This document shows positions 11,247-22,422 of a stretch of DNA of 41,052 bases, piece by piece. The position numbers were made by a program, and so were the translations under genes. The stretch lies in assembly GCA_019649035.1 (NCBI GenBank), contig BMAT01004146.1, positions 349,984-391,035 of the forward strand, read 5' to 3'. How positions within the stretch are numbered: the first letter of the stretch is position 1; the number at the start of each line of letters is the position of its first letter. This DNA comes from Elysia marginata (lineage: Eukaryota > Mollusca > Gastropoda > Plakobranchidae). The notes beneath the pieces were generated by a model. That model saw only the letters and a program-made list of their open reading frames with translations, was not told the DNA's origin and did not search any database.

Positions 11247-12919
11247 GGCAGCAAGGAAACACGTCTGCCACCTTTATCATCTGAATCTGCGAAAAAAACT
11301 TTATATTTATTATTCTTTCTACTACAATACACAGATATTTTGTGTTGTCCTGGCTATTCTATTTTGCTTTTTTTAGATATGAATATGTCATCAAATGCGG
11401 AAAGACTCGTATACGTAAAACATTACATTTTGTTTATCTTTAAAACAAAAACTCTGTCGCTTTTTTGTGTGCCATGTTTAGATGATAGCCTGTTGGTGGG
11501 TGATTTTTTGTTTATGAAATAGCGCAAATAATAACACATGTGAAATTACATTCAGAATTAGGCTATGCAAATTTTCGCTTATTTTTTTTAAAAGAACTTT
11601 TGCATATTGTTGGTAGTATGTCAGCTCCGCTACAGTATGGTTCGCCGCGCTTGTTCACACAGGCTTTTGTCTAGTTGATAGTATGAAACATAAAACTAAG
11701 CTTCACACCCAATGAAGAGCTGCCATCTTTAAACGTTTTACTCACCAAGTTTTCATCGTTAATTAAAAACAAACATAAACAACAATCCCCAATTTCGTTG
11801 TTGTTTTTATTTCACCACAGCACTATCATTTTACCAATAATTACCTTTTTTTTACATCTACACGCTTTGGCTATTGTTTTGGTTACGTGTAAGCTTATTT
11901 TTAGTATACTGGTCTTGTAGCTTATAGAAACTAACCAAAAACTTCTTTTCTTTTCGTTTTCGGCTGCTTGTTTGAAACTAATAAGTAACTTACTTTTTGA
12001 AGCAATTTGCAAACTGAAGTTAAGCATTAAAATCATTCTTTTTCCGCGCGGAACATGAAGCGAAATTGTGCATTGTATTGCACTAAATCTAACATTGCAG
12101 TATCAATATCCGTAAAACGTAAAGAGAACTGTGTATTTATGTAGCTATGGTTTTGTGACTACCTTAAGTCTCACAACAGTAACAAAAGTCAGGACTAAAT
12201 TACAACATTACGATTAATCGTTTTTATAAACCGCTTTTCCTTGGCAGGAGATCAAACTTTTGTCGAATTTATTTGGCTGCGATCTCCTTCTTAAACAAAG
12301 GAAAACACTCAATTAAGATGTTACCTGACTAAAAATCCTCAAAAACTCAATAGGCCTACTACAGATTGTTTCTTAACTAAGACAAACCAGTTTTGTAATG
12401 CCCATTTTAAATATATGTTTAATTTTATCAATATTATTGTCTGTTAGATATTCCTCAAATATCCACAACTGTTGTAGGAGAATCAAGAATACCCATTTGT
12501 TAAACAATACATTGTGTAATTTATAAGAATAATGTTTTGAATAGTCAAAAAATTTACAAGAAAGAGTTCTTCAACTAACACTTACAGCTGTGAATCAGTA
12601 AAAACAAATTGGCTCGCGTTCCTTCTTCAACATCTATTCTTATTTCCAATAGCTCACGATCCTTAATTTGTTTTTTGTACAATATAAGCTTTACTGAGCT
12701 TAATAAAAAACTAAACAAAGCCAAACAATTAAATGGGTGGTAGCATAATGGATTGTCAGTAAATGTAAATTGTAATGATTCCATTCCAAAAACTTCGAAA
12801 AAATCTTAGCACAAGCGCTTTTTAATCTATTCTGATCATAATTTGACTTGCTACATCGAAAACAACAGCAAAAATGTTCTGGTAAACCGTCAAGCCACCG
12901 AACTATCCAGTGCTGCTGC
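11247..12919. other. non-coding stretch after gene 1
   Basis: This is the 3' flank of gene 1. It is AT-rich with no supported coding region, and the minus-strand frames of 69-95 codons near 11812-12987 show no motif. I see no canonical AATAAA within about 100 bases of the gene 1 stop. Confidence 0.5.
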
Positions 12920-13255
12920 CACAAAATCTGCAGAGAGACTTCCTCTCTGTTCAGGTGCTCCGAGCAAGATGGAGACACTTTGGGCACCTACTGAGAAGAG
13001 TGGCAAACATCCCTGCAATTGAAGCAAAATGCATTAAATTTTCTTAGATTTGGAAAACAGCAAAAGGCACCAGGTGACCACACTTGACTCTTCCTGTTTT
13101 CATGAATGACGATTTAAATAAAGTTCCATCACAAAATGGGAAATAACGTCACAGAAAGACCTGGGTACACTACGCCCTATTGCAGAGACTCGATAAAGGT
13201 TAACAGCCCTCATCGCAGAGATAGGCTAAGGAAAACTGGCGAAACTGTAAGATTG
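12920..13255 (+). pseudogene. C-terminal relic of a non-LTR reverse transcriptase
   Basis: One plus-strand frame reads QVLRARWRHFGHLLRRVANI and PAIEAKC, followed, with stops and a short deletion, by LTLPVFMNDDLNKVPSQNGK, KTWVHYALLQRLDKG and ENWRNCK. The pattern R.RW..FGHLLRR...PA, then (R)TTLP..L..DL, then RLA.DR..WR is the usual C-terminal end of animal non-LTR retrotransposon polyproteins, after the reverse transcriptase. Several in-frame stops show it is dead. Only the C-terminus is present, as expected of a 5'-truncated insertion. Confidence 0.7.
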
Positions 13256-13406
13256 GATGACCCTGATAGTGGAAGGCCGTAAGTCAAGTGAGTCAAGATC
13301 AAGACTAGGGTCTATGTAATGATATAAAGGGTGAGCTGAGATGCGGTAGTAACAATGCAAGAGGGGGTTGGAGAGAAAAAGAAAAAGAAAATAAAACAGA
13401 GATGAG

Positions 13407-13501
13407 TGAGAGAGAGGGAAGAGAGAGAGAAAGAGAGGAGAGAGAGAGAGAGAGAGAGANNNNNNNNNNNNNNNNNNGAGAGAGAGAGAGAGAGAGAGAG
13501 A
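13407..13501. repeat. (GA)n microsatellite with an assembly gap
   Basis: An interrupted GA tract that becomes pure and contains 18 unknown bases (N, 13460-13477). The gap lies inside the repeat, so its true length is unknown. Confidence 0.95.
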
Positions 13502-16500
13502 TGTAACTATGTCTAACTTTCTTTAATTAATAGCAACTTTTATATACATATATAAAGTATGTAAATATGAATAACGATTTATTTCCCAAACGCTGCAGTA
13601 CTCTTTCTAAATATATTTACAACTGTTGTTTTACAACATCAAGAACAATCATGGTTGAAATCAACACAGGCAGTAGGATATCAATAGTGGAGGAGAAGAA
13701 AAAGATGCCTAGATAGTTGTATCAGTCGCTTTGCTACCGACGTCAGGTCTACAGTAGGTAATACCACTACCTCTTCAAGCATATCTAAAGCGTGTGCAAA
13801 GCGCTGTAGGGAAGATTGACGTGAAAATGAATTTGACTTATATCTCCAAAATGTCATGTGGGTCTTGGGGTCAGCGGAGGTTTCTATTAAATAATCTCTT
13901 CCGGATTCCCGCCATTCCATGTTTAATTTTATGTTACGCGAGTGCCGATAAGTCTAGAAAAGTAGCAGCATTTCATTGGTTGGTATAAATAGTAATGGCG
14001 GATTTCACTTGGGGTGCAGCTTGGGTTAGATACTATGTAAATAATGTCACTTGAATTTCCTTGCCTCCTAGGGCTAGGCTGAAGATTTTGTATTAGGGCT
14101 CGTATACATATATCTAGATCTAGTCTTTTTGCATGTAAAAGAAATACTTAAATTAATTATATCTTTCACGGCTATAAAGTACACTGGAAGTAATTATTTG
14201 GGATGATAAATTTGAGTGACAACGTTTCTGTCATTCTGTCATAGATCTAGATCTACCGAATGATGTACGAACGCCAGTCAACACCGATACACCCAGTCCT
14301 ACTCCCAAGGCAATATTAGAGAAGGGATTTTGGCCTAGAAAGTATCAAGAAAAGTGGGGATTTCATAAAATGCTATGAAAAGCTGACCAAGGTTCGAGAC
14401 CAAGGATGGAAACTTGGTTGGTGTCTTTTTTTGAATCATCTAGATCTAGTCAAACTAAGGCTGTTAAAAGTGACCCTAAACGACATCCCAAACAGTACCC
14501 CAAATAAAATCCGCCGCAAGGCGGTTTGTTGACCCCAATAGTCACGTGACTATTTCCGGGTAGTAATAGGTCAGATTCATTGAGTAAGTCCTAAAATTGG
14601 TTTACAAGCTAGCAAGCTCCTCTTTCTTTCTTTAGTACACCATCAATTTATCGTCGCCTCATACTGAATCGATGACTGCTTATACCCTACCTAAGCGTTG
14701 ATTTGTTTCTTCATTGGTTTTAAAGAATCAGCAGGTCTTTAAATCAAAAAGACCTCTGTAATTGTAAGATTGACTGCAACTGTGACGAAGTCTAAAGCCT
14801 ATTGTTTCAGATATAAGCAACTTATTTGCAGGAACATCATAGAAAATAACAGTGCTCTAAAATTACTTGATAAACAGGCTTTGTCATGAACTCGAGCTAC
14901 TTTGCATCAACAAGAAAAAACTGGTCACACTGAAATTTGTTGATAAAAGTGTGGGTAAAAATGTCCACTATAATATCGGCAGCTTTTAATTATGAATTCA
15001 AATTTAATTGTAAAATAAGTTGAGAAACTGTTTATAAGAACCTTTATATGATGTAGTTTTGAAGTGATCCGGCGAATTTATTTTCTATGTTTATTCTTGA
15101 AAATGTTTTTAACCATCATCATAAAAAGAGCCACGAATTCGTTGTCACAGCCTTATATTTGAGCCAAACCATTATCAGTGGATCTGAGTTTTAAAGACTA
15201 AATCAGCATCAACGAATTTAAAGCGGAAATTGTTGTTTCTTTTGGAAAACTTCCTCTTTGAAGCCATTCCCAATAAAGCTCCGTGTCATTCTCGGCTAAG
15301 GGCTGTTTTAAAATCTAAAGAAACGTAGAGGTCTTGTTGGCGGTAGGCGTTTCTTCCACCCTATAGTAATTTCACCATTTCAGATTGCTTCCATTTTGTT
15401 TCCTGGACCTTATGATTATTTTGTAATTTTGTTTTGAGGCCTGGTCAGAGACTCTATTCTTCATTCATCGTGTGGCATTAATAGTTTAAGTGCGGTTTTA
15501 TGGATTTTAGGATAAAAATGTTTCGAAACTTTCTATATTATCTAAGGGGAAAATAAAGATTTCAAATAGTAACTCAAAGTCGTGTGCACTTATCAACCAA
15601 AAAAACTCTTAACACAGGAAGGAAACCATTGTGAATATAGATATGAATCGAAAATTTACAACCGGGTAAAATGGCGTTTTACGCGATTTTTACACCAAAT
15701 TCTTACATTTTTAACATGACCAACTTATTTTTTTAGAAATGGTATAACTATCAGAATATTGTCTCAACACCTACATTTACCATCAACCTTCTCATCCCCG
15801 TTCAAGTGTTTTAAATAGTAAAAGGCCAGCAGATGACCCACAAAGTAATTTCGGAAAAAAATAGATAAACATATGAGGTATTCTCAAAACTCAGTCCACG
15901 CAAAATGAATGTTGAGATAAAAAATAAAACTCGCCCATTAATCTTTACGTTGTGTGCATGATGTAGAGAACTATCTTCACAAATACGAAAGAAAAAAAAC
16001 AAGATTAAAAACTTTATCCTTTAATTGCTAAAAAAATAGAAACGTTATATTCACAGTTCGGTGTTATTGAGGACAAACAAATCACTACGGAAAGAGTATG
16101 CATACTTCATAAGATGTTTGTGGTTAGGGGCTTTGGGCAATCCTTTTCTCTAAGAACTAGGATAATTTTAATGAGTTTTCCTTAGTTGGCTTTATTGGAG
16201 AGGCAAAGTTTTGTCCTGATGTGTTATGACTATGCGAACCCACACTGAAAAATTTAAAATTTTCGTAACTGTGTTAAAGATTCTATTAAAAGGTCAAAAC
16301 ATTTATCAAATGTTCACCCTATAACTAGTCGTTACAATTGTAAAAGTTTTCAATTTGTCACATTTTTCAACAAATGCATGAATACTCTTTGGACATAACG
16401 TTATCCTACAAAAGTATAATTATTCGACTTAATGTATTATGATTTACAGCACAAGCTTTTGCAGATTTGTTTGTGATACTTTCATGCGATGTAGAGAGGT

Positions 16501-17438
16501 TTAGAGAAATAAAACTGAAATTGAGAAGAGTTCTGTTTTGATCAAAAGAAATTGTTTAAAACTGCCTTTGTAAATAAATGAAGAAGGAAAACTAAAATTT
16601 TAAGTGCATTTGTAGATCTCGCATTTTCACTACAAGCATTAAGTCCGCTGGATCTATGCAAGTATGAACAGTGTACTTCCCTGAATCGATAGATATACCT
16701 TAATTTTCGTCTTTAGCTCTATAAGACCTCATGCAGTAAAAAATTATTGCTAAAAACGTTGAAGTTAAATCGAGAAGACAGTCATTCCGAAAGGAAAGCA
16801 AATCAATAGAAGGTCTACTTTTTTACACCTAGAAACATGTCGTTTTTCTACAAAATCATGAAGTACACAAAAACCTGAGACACAAAATTGCTCAAACTAT
16901 CTATGGTATCTCTTTAATCCTATTTCCATCATGAAGCAAGTTTTCTTTTCGGAAAAGTACAAAATCTAGACTTACTTATTGGTTTGAAGAGGCCATAGCA
17001 TGAACTAAACGAACGTTTGGCACAATATTATGCTCTAAACTCCCATCTCCTGCTTTGCCAACTGACTTCAGATCAGAATAATTATATAGCGCAAAAAAAG
17101 TTTTAAAAACTTGAACAGAAAAAAGCGCAGAGCACCAAAATTGACCATTACAAACTAGAATTTGGCGGAAATTTCGATTACAACGTAACTACCATGACTG
17201 CACCGGAAACGTCTCCAAAGAGTGTGCAGCTGGCGGCTGGGCCTAACCTTTTCGTTTGAACTTGGGTTTTGGGGGGTAAGCTGTAAGTAGACATAGATCT
17301 AAATCTTAATTTTATAATCAATAATATAGTTAAAAAAAACAAAAGATTTGGGTCTAGCTCTACCGAGTAATTTACATTCTAAGAAAATAATCAAATCTAG
17401 ATCTATAACCAGATTAACTGCAGTCGCATCGCAAAAAA
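13502..17438. other. non-coding stretch between gene 1 and gene 2
   Basis: AT-rich, with no supported exon. Near 13984 a TATAAATAG sequence lies just before ATGGCGG (13995), which opens a 19-codon frame with no family match. A short dispersed repeat lies at 14540-14590 (see the copy near 28672). Confidence 0.5.
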
Positions 17439-19141
17439 ATGTCCCATAAATATTTGACCTACGCCGGCTGTCCGGAAAATGAGGAGATAGAAAGGCCACG
17501 AAACTATGTAGAGATGATCAGTGGCATAGACACATGGGCTATGTATGGAATACGCATATCTGCCACTGATCCTGACAATCATGGCTCACTTTCTGTAAAC
17601 CTGGGCTCCCCAGTCGTCCTTCGCGTGGCCGTACAGGTCATGAGAGATCCACAGAAAGCCCCGCAGTGTATCTTCGCTTATTGCTGGACCAACATAAAAA
17701 CAGAGGTAGGTCTAGAGAGAAATTAGCTTTGTTGTGGTTAGGTGTGAGCGGGGGTGACGTACAAATTCATGAAAATTTCAAAAGGCTGATCAAAAGATAA
17801 AACAGAGAGGCAGACTAATATAGGGCATAAAAAATTCAGACGTTTGAAAAGGTATCTATAGGCGAGGTTTTAACGAACAGCATCGGTGCATTACGCGTTT
17901 CGTTTCTTCAGACACCTTATGGTACTCTTGAACAACTGCGGTCCATATAGACTTTGGCAGGTTGATCGAAATATATCGATTATCAGCGATTTTTTGCGGA
18001 AATCTTTACGAGTAAAAACTAATACAGGCGGTTTTATTTTTGAAAGCTTTCCTGTACTACTGATGAAATGTTCTGCAAAGGAGACAAATCTATCAAGAAC
18101 ATTTCTAGACTAATTACAACGTGGTCTTACTTCAAACTCATTGATGTCAGTAAAGACTCTGCCACTGCATACAGAAGAGCATAAGGTCCTGCTGTTTCAT
18201 ATATAATACATGTACAGTTTCACGACAGACAAAGACAACGTTTCAAAAGCAGCAATTATAACTACGCTTTTTAGTTGGCTGCAAATAAGATTTATTTCCG
18301 CAGCTGCACTGAGACATCACTATGTTAACTGCAATGATATCAAATGCTTCAATATGGTACAAAACTAAACCTTATAAAATCAAAACTTAAGCCTTCTGGT
18401 GGCATATCTTTGTAAATAAAATTGATTCCTTTAATATCAGCAATGAGCATTTCAAGTAAAATTTTTTGTACAAATCGTGTGAAAACCGGTATAATTTTTT
18501 TTTGCCTCATACTCTGCAGGACATTCATTATAAATTAAAAGAAAATGGTTAGAATATTCCACCCCTGTTAGCAGACTTAAGACTTTACTTCTTTCTTCAA
18601 AGTGGAACAATGCACGCCAGAGCAAATTTACTTCATACTTCAGAGTATTACAGTATAGCTGACTCGTACATGCTCAAAATTTCACAAATTTCAAGCACTG
18701 CCTGTGTACCCATTTAGTAGTTGATGTGCCGAGAAAAGATGGGTAAATTGCTATCGCAAGGCAACTTAAACATGAGTCTTGGTTGAGAATCATAACACCG
18801 GATGTCGACTCCGACGTGCAAACTACTAAGGCAGACCCAGGAAGTCCCACAATTAGAGTTTTTTGGGGGGAAGGGGGTGGGTTGATATATTTATCCACTT
18901 ATATGAATGGTGCGTCCTAGTCGCCGCAGAATACTTTTTAATGAGATACACAAATCTGCCTGAACTGAAAGTTTCTCAAATACAGATTTAACACGTCAAA
19001 GTTTTTGTATTAAACAATTCTTTATATCATACTTAATTGTGTAGACTTGCAGATTTCGTGCGATATTTTGAATCAAAGTTTGGTAAGTCCGCTTTAACCT
19101 GAGGCTGATCTTTTCAGCTATCTCTCTCTCTCTCTCTCTCN

Positions 19142-19173
<32 letters not shown>

Positions 19174-20064
19174 TTCTCTCTCGCTCCCTCTCTTTCTCTC
19201 TCTGTCTCTATCTCTGCGTATCTGCGTATCTCATCTCCCCACTATTTTTCCCATCTGATCTTCATCACCAACCAACTTTATACCCACAGGACAATCCTTG
19301 TGGTATTTGGAAGGAAATTTTCCTACCGTTTATTCCCTGTGAATCGAGCACGGTGCACGGAGACGAGAATATTCTTCAGTACATCTACCAAGGTTATGTA
19401 ATGCCGATTAACAGTTCCACGTACAGGTAAAGGGCTGATCAGAATACTCGCTGAATTGGATTGTTTTTATTTAAACATTGTGGAAAAAAGGGATGCATTT
19501 TTTACTTCAGTGCTGCCAAATTATTAAAACGTGAAAGGAAGTTAAACGTATTATTTTAACACGTAGAATATTTTTCATAGTTTTGCAAATTTGTCTTTTA
19601 AAAAGCAGTAAAATGGTGGCAAGCAAGTAGTTTTGCGTCTAAGTAAATGCGAGTAAATTCAATTTGCATAAAATTCTAGTATGTGTATTCCTTTCTGATC
19701 GCAGTGGTAAGTTATTCTTTTATTTTAAACTAAGTTTTGACATGTAAAAAAACAGTTACAGTTTGATTAAAGTCGTACACAAAGCGTTTAAAGCTTTTCA
19801 TTTCAAACAGACCGGTGTCTGTTGCCAAGCGAACCAAATCGAATTCTTCTTCATCAATGAGAAACCTTCTTACGTCAAATTTTCAGTCAAAATCCTCTAG
19901 GTGAACACAAGGCCTACAAGTAACGATTAGCTGATGAGCAGTTGAATTAACTTCGCTGATGTTTTTTTTCTTTTTCTTCCAGGGTAACATTTCTGTTGAA
20001 GTGGAATCATCTTATGGTGTGGCTGAACGACTTTAGAGATGACGGTTTCGTTAACGTTCTTTAG
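17439..20064 (+). CDS. 161-aa single-domain protein of the shared family
   Basis: Three exons: 17439-17705 (89 codons, donor GAG|GTAGGT), 19290-19426 (acceptor CCCACAG, donor ACAG|GTAAAG) and 19983-20064 (acceptor TTCTTCCAG, stop TAG 20062-20064). Phases are 0, then 2. The ATG at 17439 follows an in-frame TAA at 17415, so this start is the simplest; a 5' UTR intron ending at CTGCAG (17423) is possible. The protein is almost only the shared domain: CPENEEIERP, DTWAMYGIRISATDP, FAYCWTNIKTE, NPCGIWKE, then YRVTFLLKWNHLMVWLNDF. It aligns along its whole length with the last ~150 residues of gene 3, including both intron positions. Alternating hydrophobic residues and conserved Trp suggest a beta-sandwich; that fold is inference. 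There is no signal peptide or membrane segment. Function is unknown. A possible poly(A) signal AATAAA lies near 20179. Confidence 0.8.
17706..19289 (+). other. gene 2 intron 1
   Basis: A 1584-bp intron with GT/AG ends. It holds no recognisable coding sequence. A (CT)n tract with one unknown base occupies 19120-19215, ending about 75 bp before the acceptor. Confidence 0.7.
19120..19215. repeat. (CT)n microsatellite next to a splice acceptor
   Basis: CT dinucleotides with occasional TTTC and CTCG interruptions and one N at 19141. It lies in the sense strand of intron 1 of gene 2, upstream of the exon at 19290, where a long pyrimidine tract could act on splicing. Confidence 0.95.
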
Positions 20065-21315
20065 AAACTGAACATTGCAGAGATATGGACACCGAGGTCT
20101 CGAAAGCAAATCCTGTTGCTGATATTAAAAATACCGGATTTTAAAGCATAAAAACAAAACCTTTTAACGTTAAGCAAAGAAATAAAAAGAAAATTTCTCA
20201 GCATTGGGATGTTTGCTTGATTTAGTTCATATATTATATGTTTGCAAGTTTTAATTCTCATATTGTACGTTTAATAGTTTTATTTCTCATATTTATTACA
20301 TATTTGCTCTATAAAAAAAACCAAGAAACTGACAAGCTTCTGTCGAATCGATGAAGGCAAACCTACTCTATATTGGGTTGAATGAATATATTTTTATAAG
20401 GAGAGAAGCCCTTATTGTTATTCTGCTTAAATCCAAAGACGCTAAGAGGAGAGATGGGAAATTTTATACACGGTATGGTGAAGAAAGAATCTTCCTTTTC
20501 CTATGGACATCTAAAAGTTTCTATAAATTATAAGAATTCAATGAAAATCCTCAAAACATCACAAGCTTCTATAAAATATTCTAATTTGACCTGAAATCTT
20601 CTCATTTTGGCTTTAAGTTTACTACTAAGTCTACTACTTAGTCCACCCCTGGCAGCGTGTAAATCTAGGCCGAATTTTTAGACTAGAAAGAGTCCATGAA
20701 TACGAATATAGGCCTAGATTTGAGCTTCCGCTCGATTTATTCTATTATTTTGGCGTACGTCCTCTACATGAACTCCTCTCCTAGTAACAAATTGATCTGA
20801 TTTGTGAAAAAAGAGTCCCGTGCTATTTATGCATTATTTTTAATTGGAAAAAGCATCACTGACGAAATTAAGGGTAGAGGAGAGTCATTTCTTGGATAAT
20901 AAATACATTTAAAAATAATCTTAATTAGAAATCTCCACTCTAAGTCTAAGCATCTAGAGTTGTTTTGCTGAACTCAGCACCTCACAAAAGAGTTTTTTGA
21001 AGGGCCCAACTTTTTCATTTTTACACTCAAGAGAGGTTCACTATGGAGGAGCCTCATTCAGCCGGTATTTACCGTCATTGTATTCGTGTGACCTGATTAC
21101 AGGCGAAACCGTTAGTTTCCCTGGCTATCCTTTAAATGTTCTCTGATGAAGCGTCGAGTTCATAGAAGCAATGTTCGTGAAAAAACTTATACACTTAAAT
21201 GACTTACTTGAACGTTTAAGATCTTCTAGATGGAGTTACACTAAAAATGAAAAGATGAGTATTTTCTAATTGCTTTCATTGACTTTTCTATACGGAATGA
21301 TTGAGGTAGTGTTAC

Positions 21316-21376
21316 CTGTTGCCAATGCCCCGACACAGACGCAAATACCCGTGACCATGGAATCTCGCGGCGCCAT
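21316..21376 (-). CDS. possible minus-strand first coding exon
   Basis: On the minus strand, ATGGCGCCGCGAG opens a frame reading MAPRDSMVTGICVCVGALAT, which reaches a good donor (ACAG|GTAACA) after 61 bases. The patch is CpG-rich against an AT-rich background, and the sequence around the ATG resembles a YY1 site, as often seen at transcription starts. The residues after the start (VTGICVCVGALAT) are hydrophobic, as in a signal peptide. I could not find a following exon. The same patch read on the plus strand gives a 29-codon frame, so coding is uncertain. Confidence 0.25.
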
Positions 21377-22332
21377 ATTGGTGTGGGCTGGGATTGTAAA
21401 CGCCCTCTTGTCTAACACTACTGTTGATCTCTTTATCAAGGATTAAATTTACCACTTTAGACTCTTCCTCTAAATAAATTGGAATAAATTCCTATTTTCC
21501 ACATCTAATAAGCATTATCCTTAATCTAGATCATGTAGACCTAAATCTAGATCTATAGGCCCAATAGAATATTTACAGAATTAGAGGCAATTTCTATACT
21601 ACCGGATTCCAGGAGAGCTTGGTCTAGAAATCAATTTTAAAAATTCATTTGGTATTTTGCATGATTTGGACTGATCTGTAATAGATATTAACATTTGATG
21701 TAAAGGTATAGTAATCTGTAGGGGGTGTTAGTTGACATGAAATGTTGTGAAGCGCCAGGATTGTTATAGGGACAGAGAATGGGAACTTGGATTTTATTAC
21801 ATCTAGGCCTACAGTTTGCGGGTGTTATAGTATTAAGTCTATCAATTGTTTTTTTTTCTTATGTATTAGCGCAAGCCTAAATAGATAAAAAAAAAGTCTA
21901 GGTCTTTTTCAGAGGAAATCTATTTTTAGGCATACTTTTTTTGAAAGCTAAAGATATTTTCAAAAAAACCTGCGCGCGATTTTTCATATCATGGGGGCCT
22001 AGTCTTGTAGCTAATTTTCTAACACCGATTTGTCCTTCTTCCTGTCCTTGCGTCTACGGTCTGCCGCATAAATATGATTATTTTATGCATCGAATATGAT
22101 TAATTGAGTATTCCTTTTTCATCCTACTAAAGAAAAAGATAAGACCCTGCCCAGATACTGCTGAACAATTACATAAATTTATCGCAAAAATAATAATGAA
22201 ATAGCCTGAAAGATTAAGTTCTACTGTGTGAGGGAGGCGCACTGGTTAATTTAATACTACTTCATGTAGTAGAGTGATGCTGGGCCCCTAGGCCTAGGCA
22301 AGGGAGTTGGCCGCAGCCCATCCCACAACAAG

Positions 22333-22422
22333 ATGGCGGACTACCTCCTTGCATTGTCATGCGAGCTGCGCGGGCGGCTGACAAAGCAAGAGAGGGGAGA
22401 ACTGCCGCTGTTCTGGATCTAG
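22333..22422 (+). CDS. short ORF in a CpG-rich patch
   Basis: ACAAGATGGCGGAC gives a strong start context and a 29-codon frame (MADYLLALSCELRGRL and onward) ending in TAG. The surrounding 130 bp are much richer in C, G and CpG than the flanks, and the ATGGCGG word matches the YY1 core. It may be a transcription start with a small upstream frame rather than a protein gene. I see no family match and no clear donor. Confidence 0.2.
   Translation: MADYLLALSCELRGRLTKQERGELPLFWI

Noticed and set aside
6940..15000. Possible repeat pair: CAGGAATGTCATAGAAAATA (6952) and CAGGAACATCATAGAAAATA (14830)
   Set aside because: The 20-base match is good, but the flanks align only weakly by eye, so I cannot support an element.
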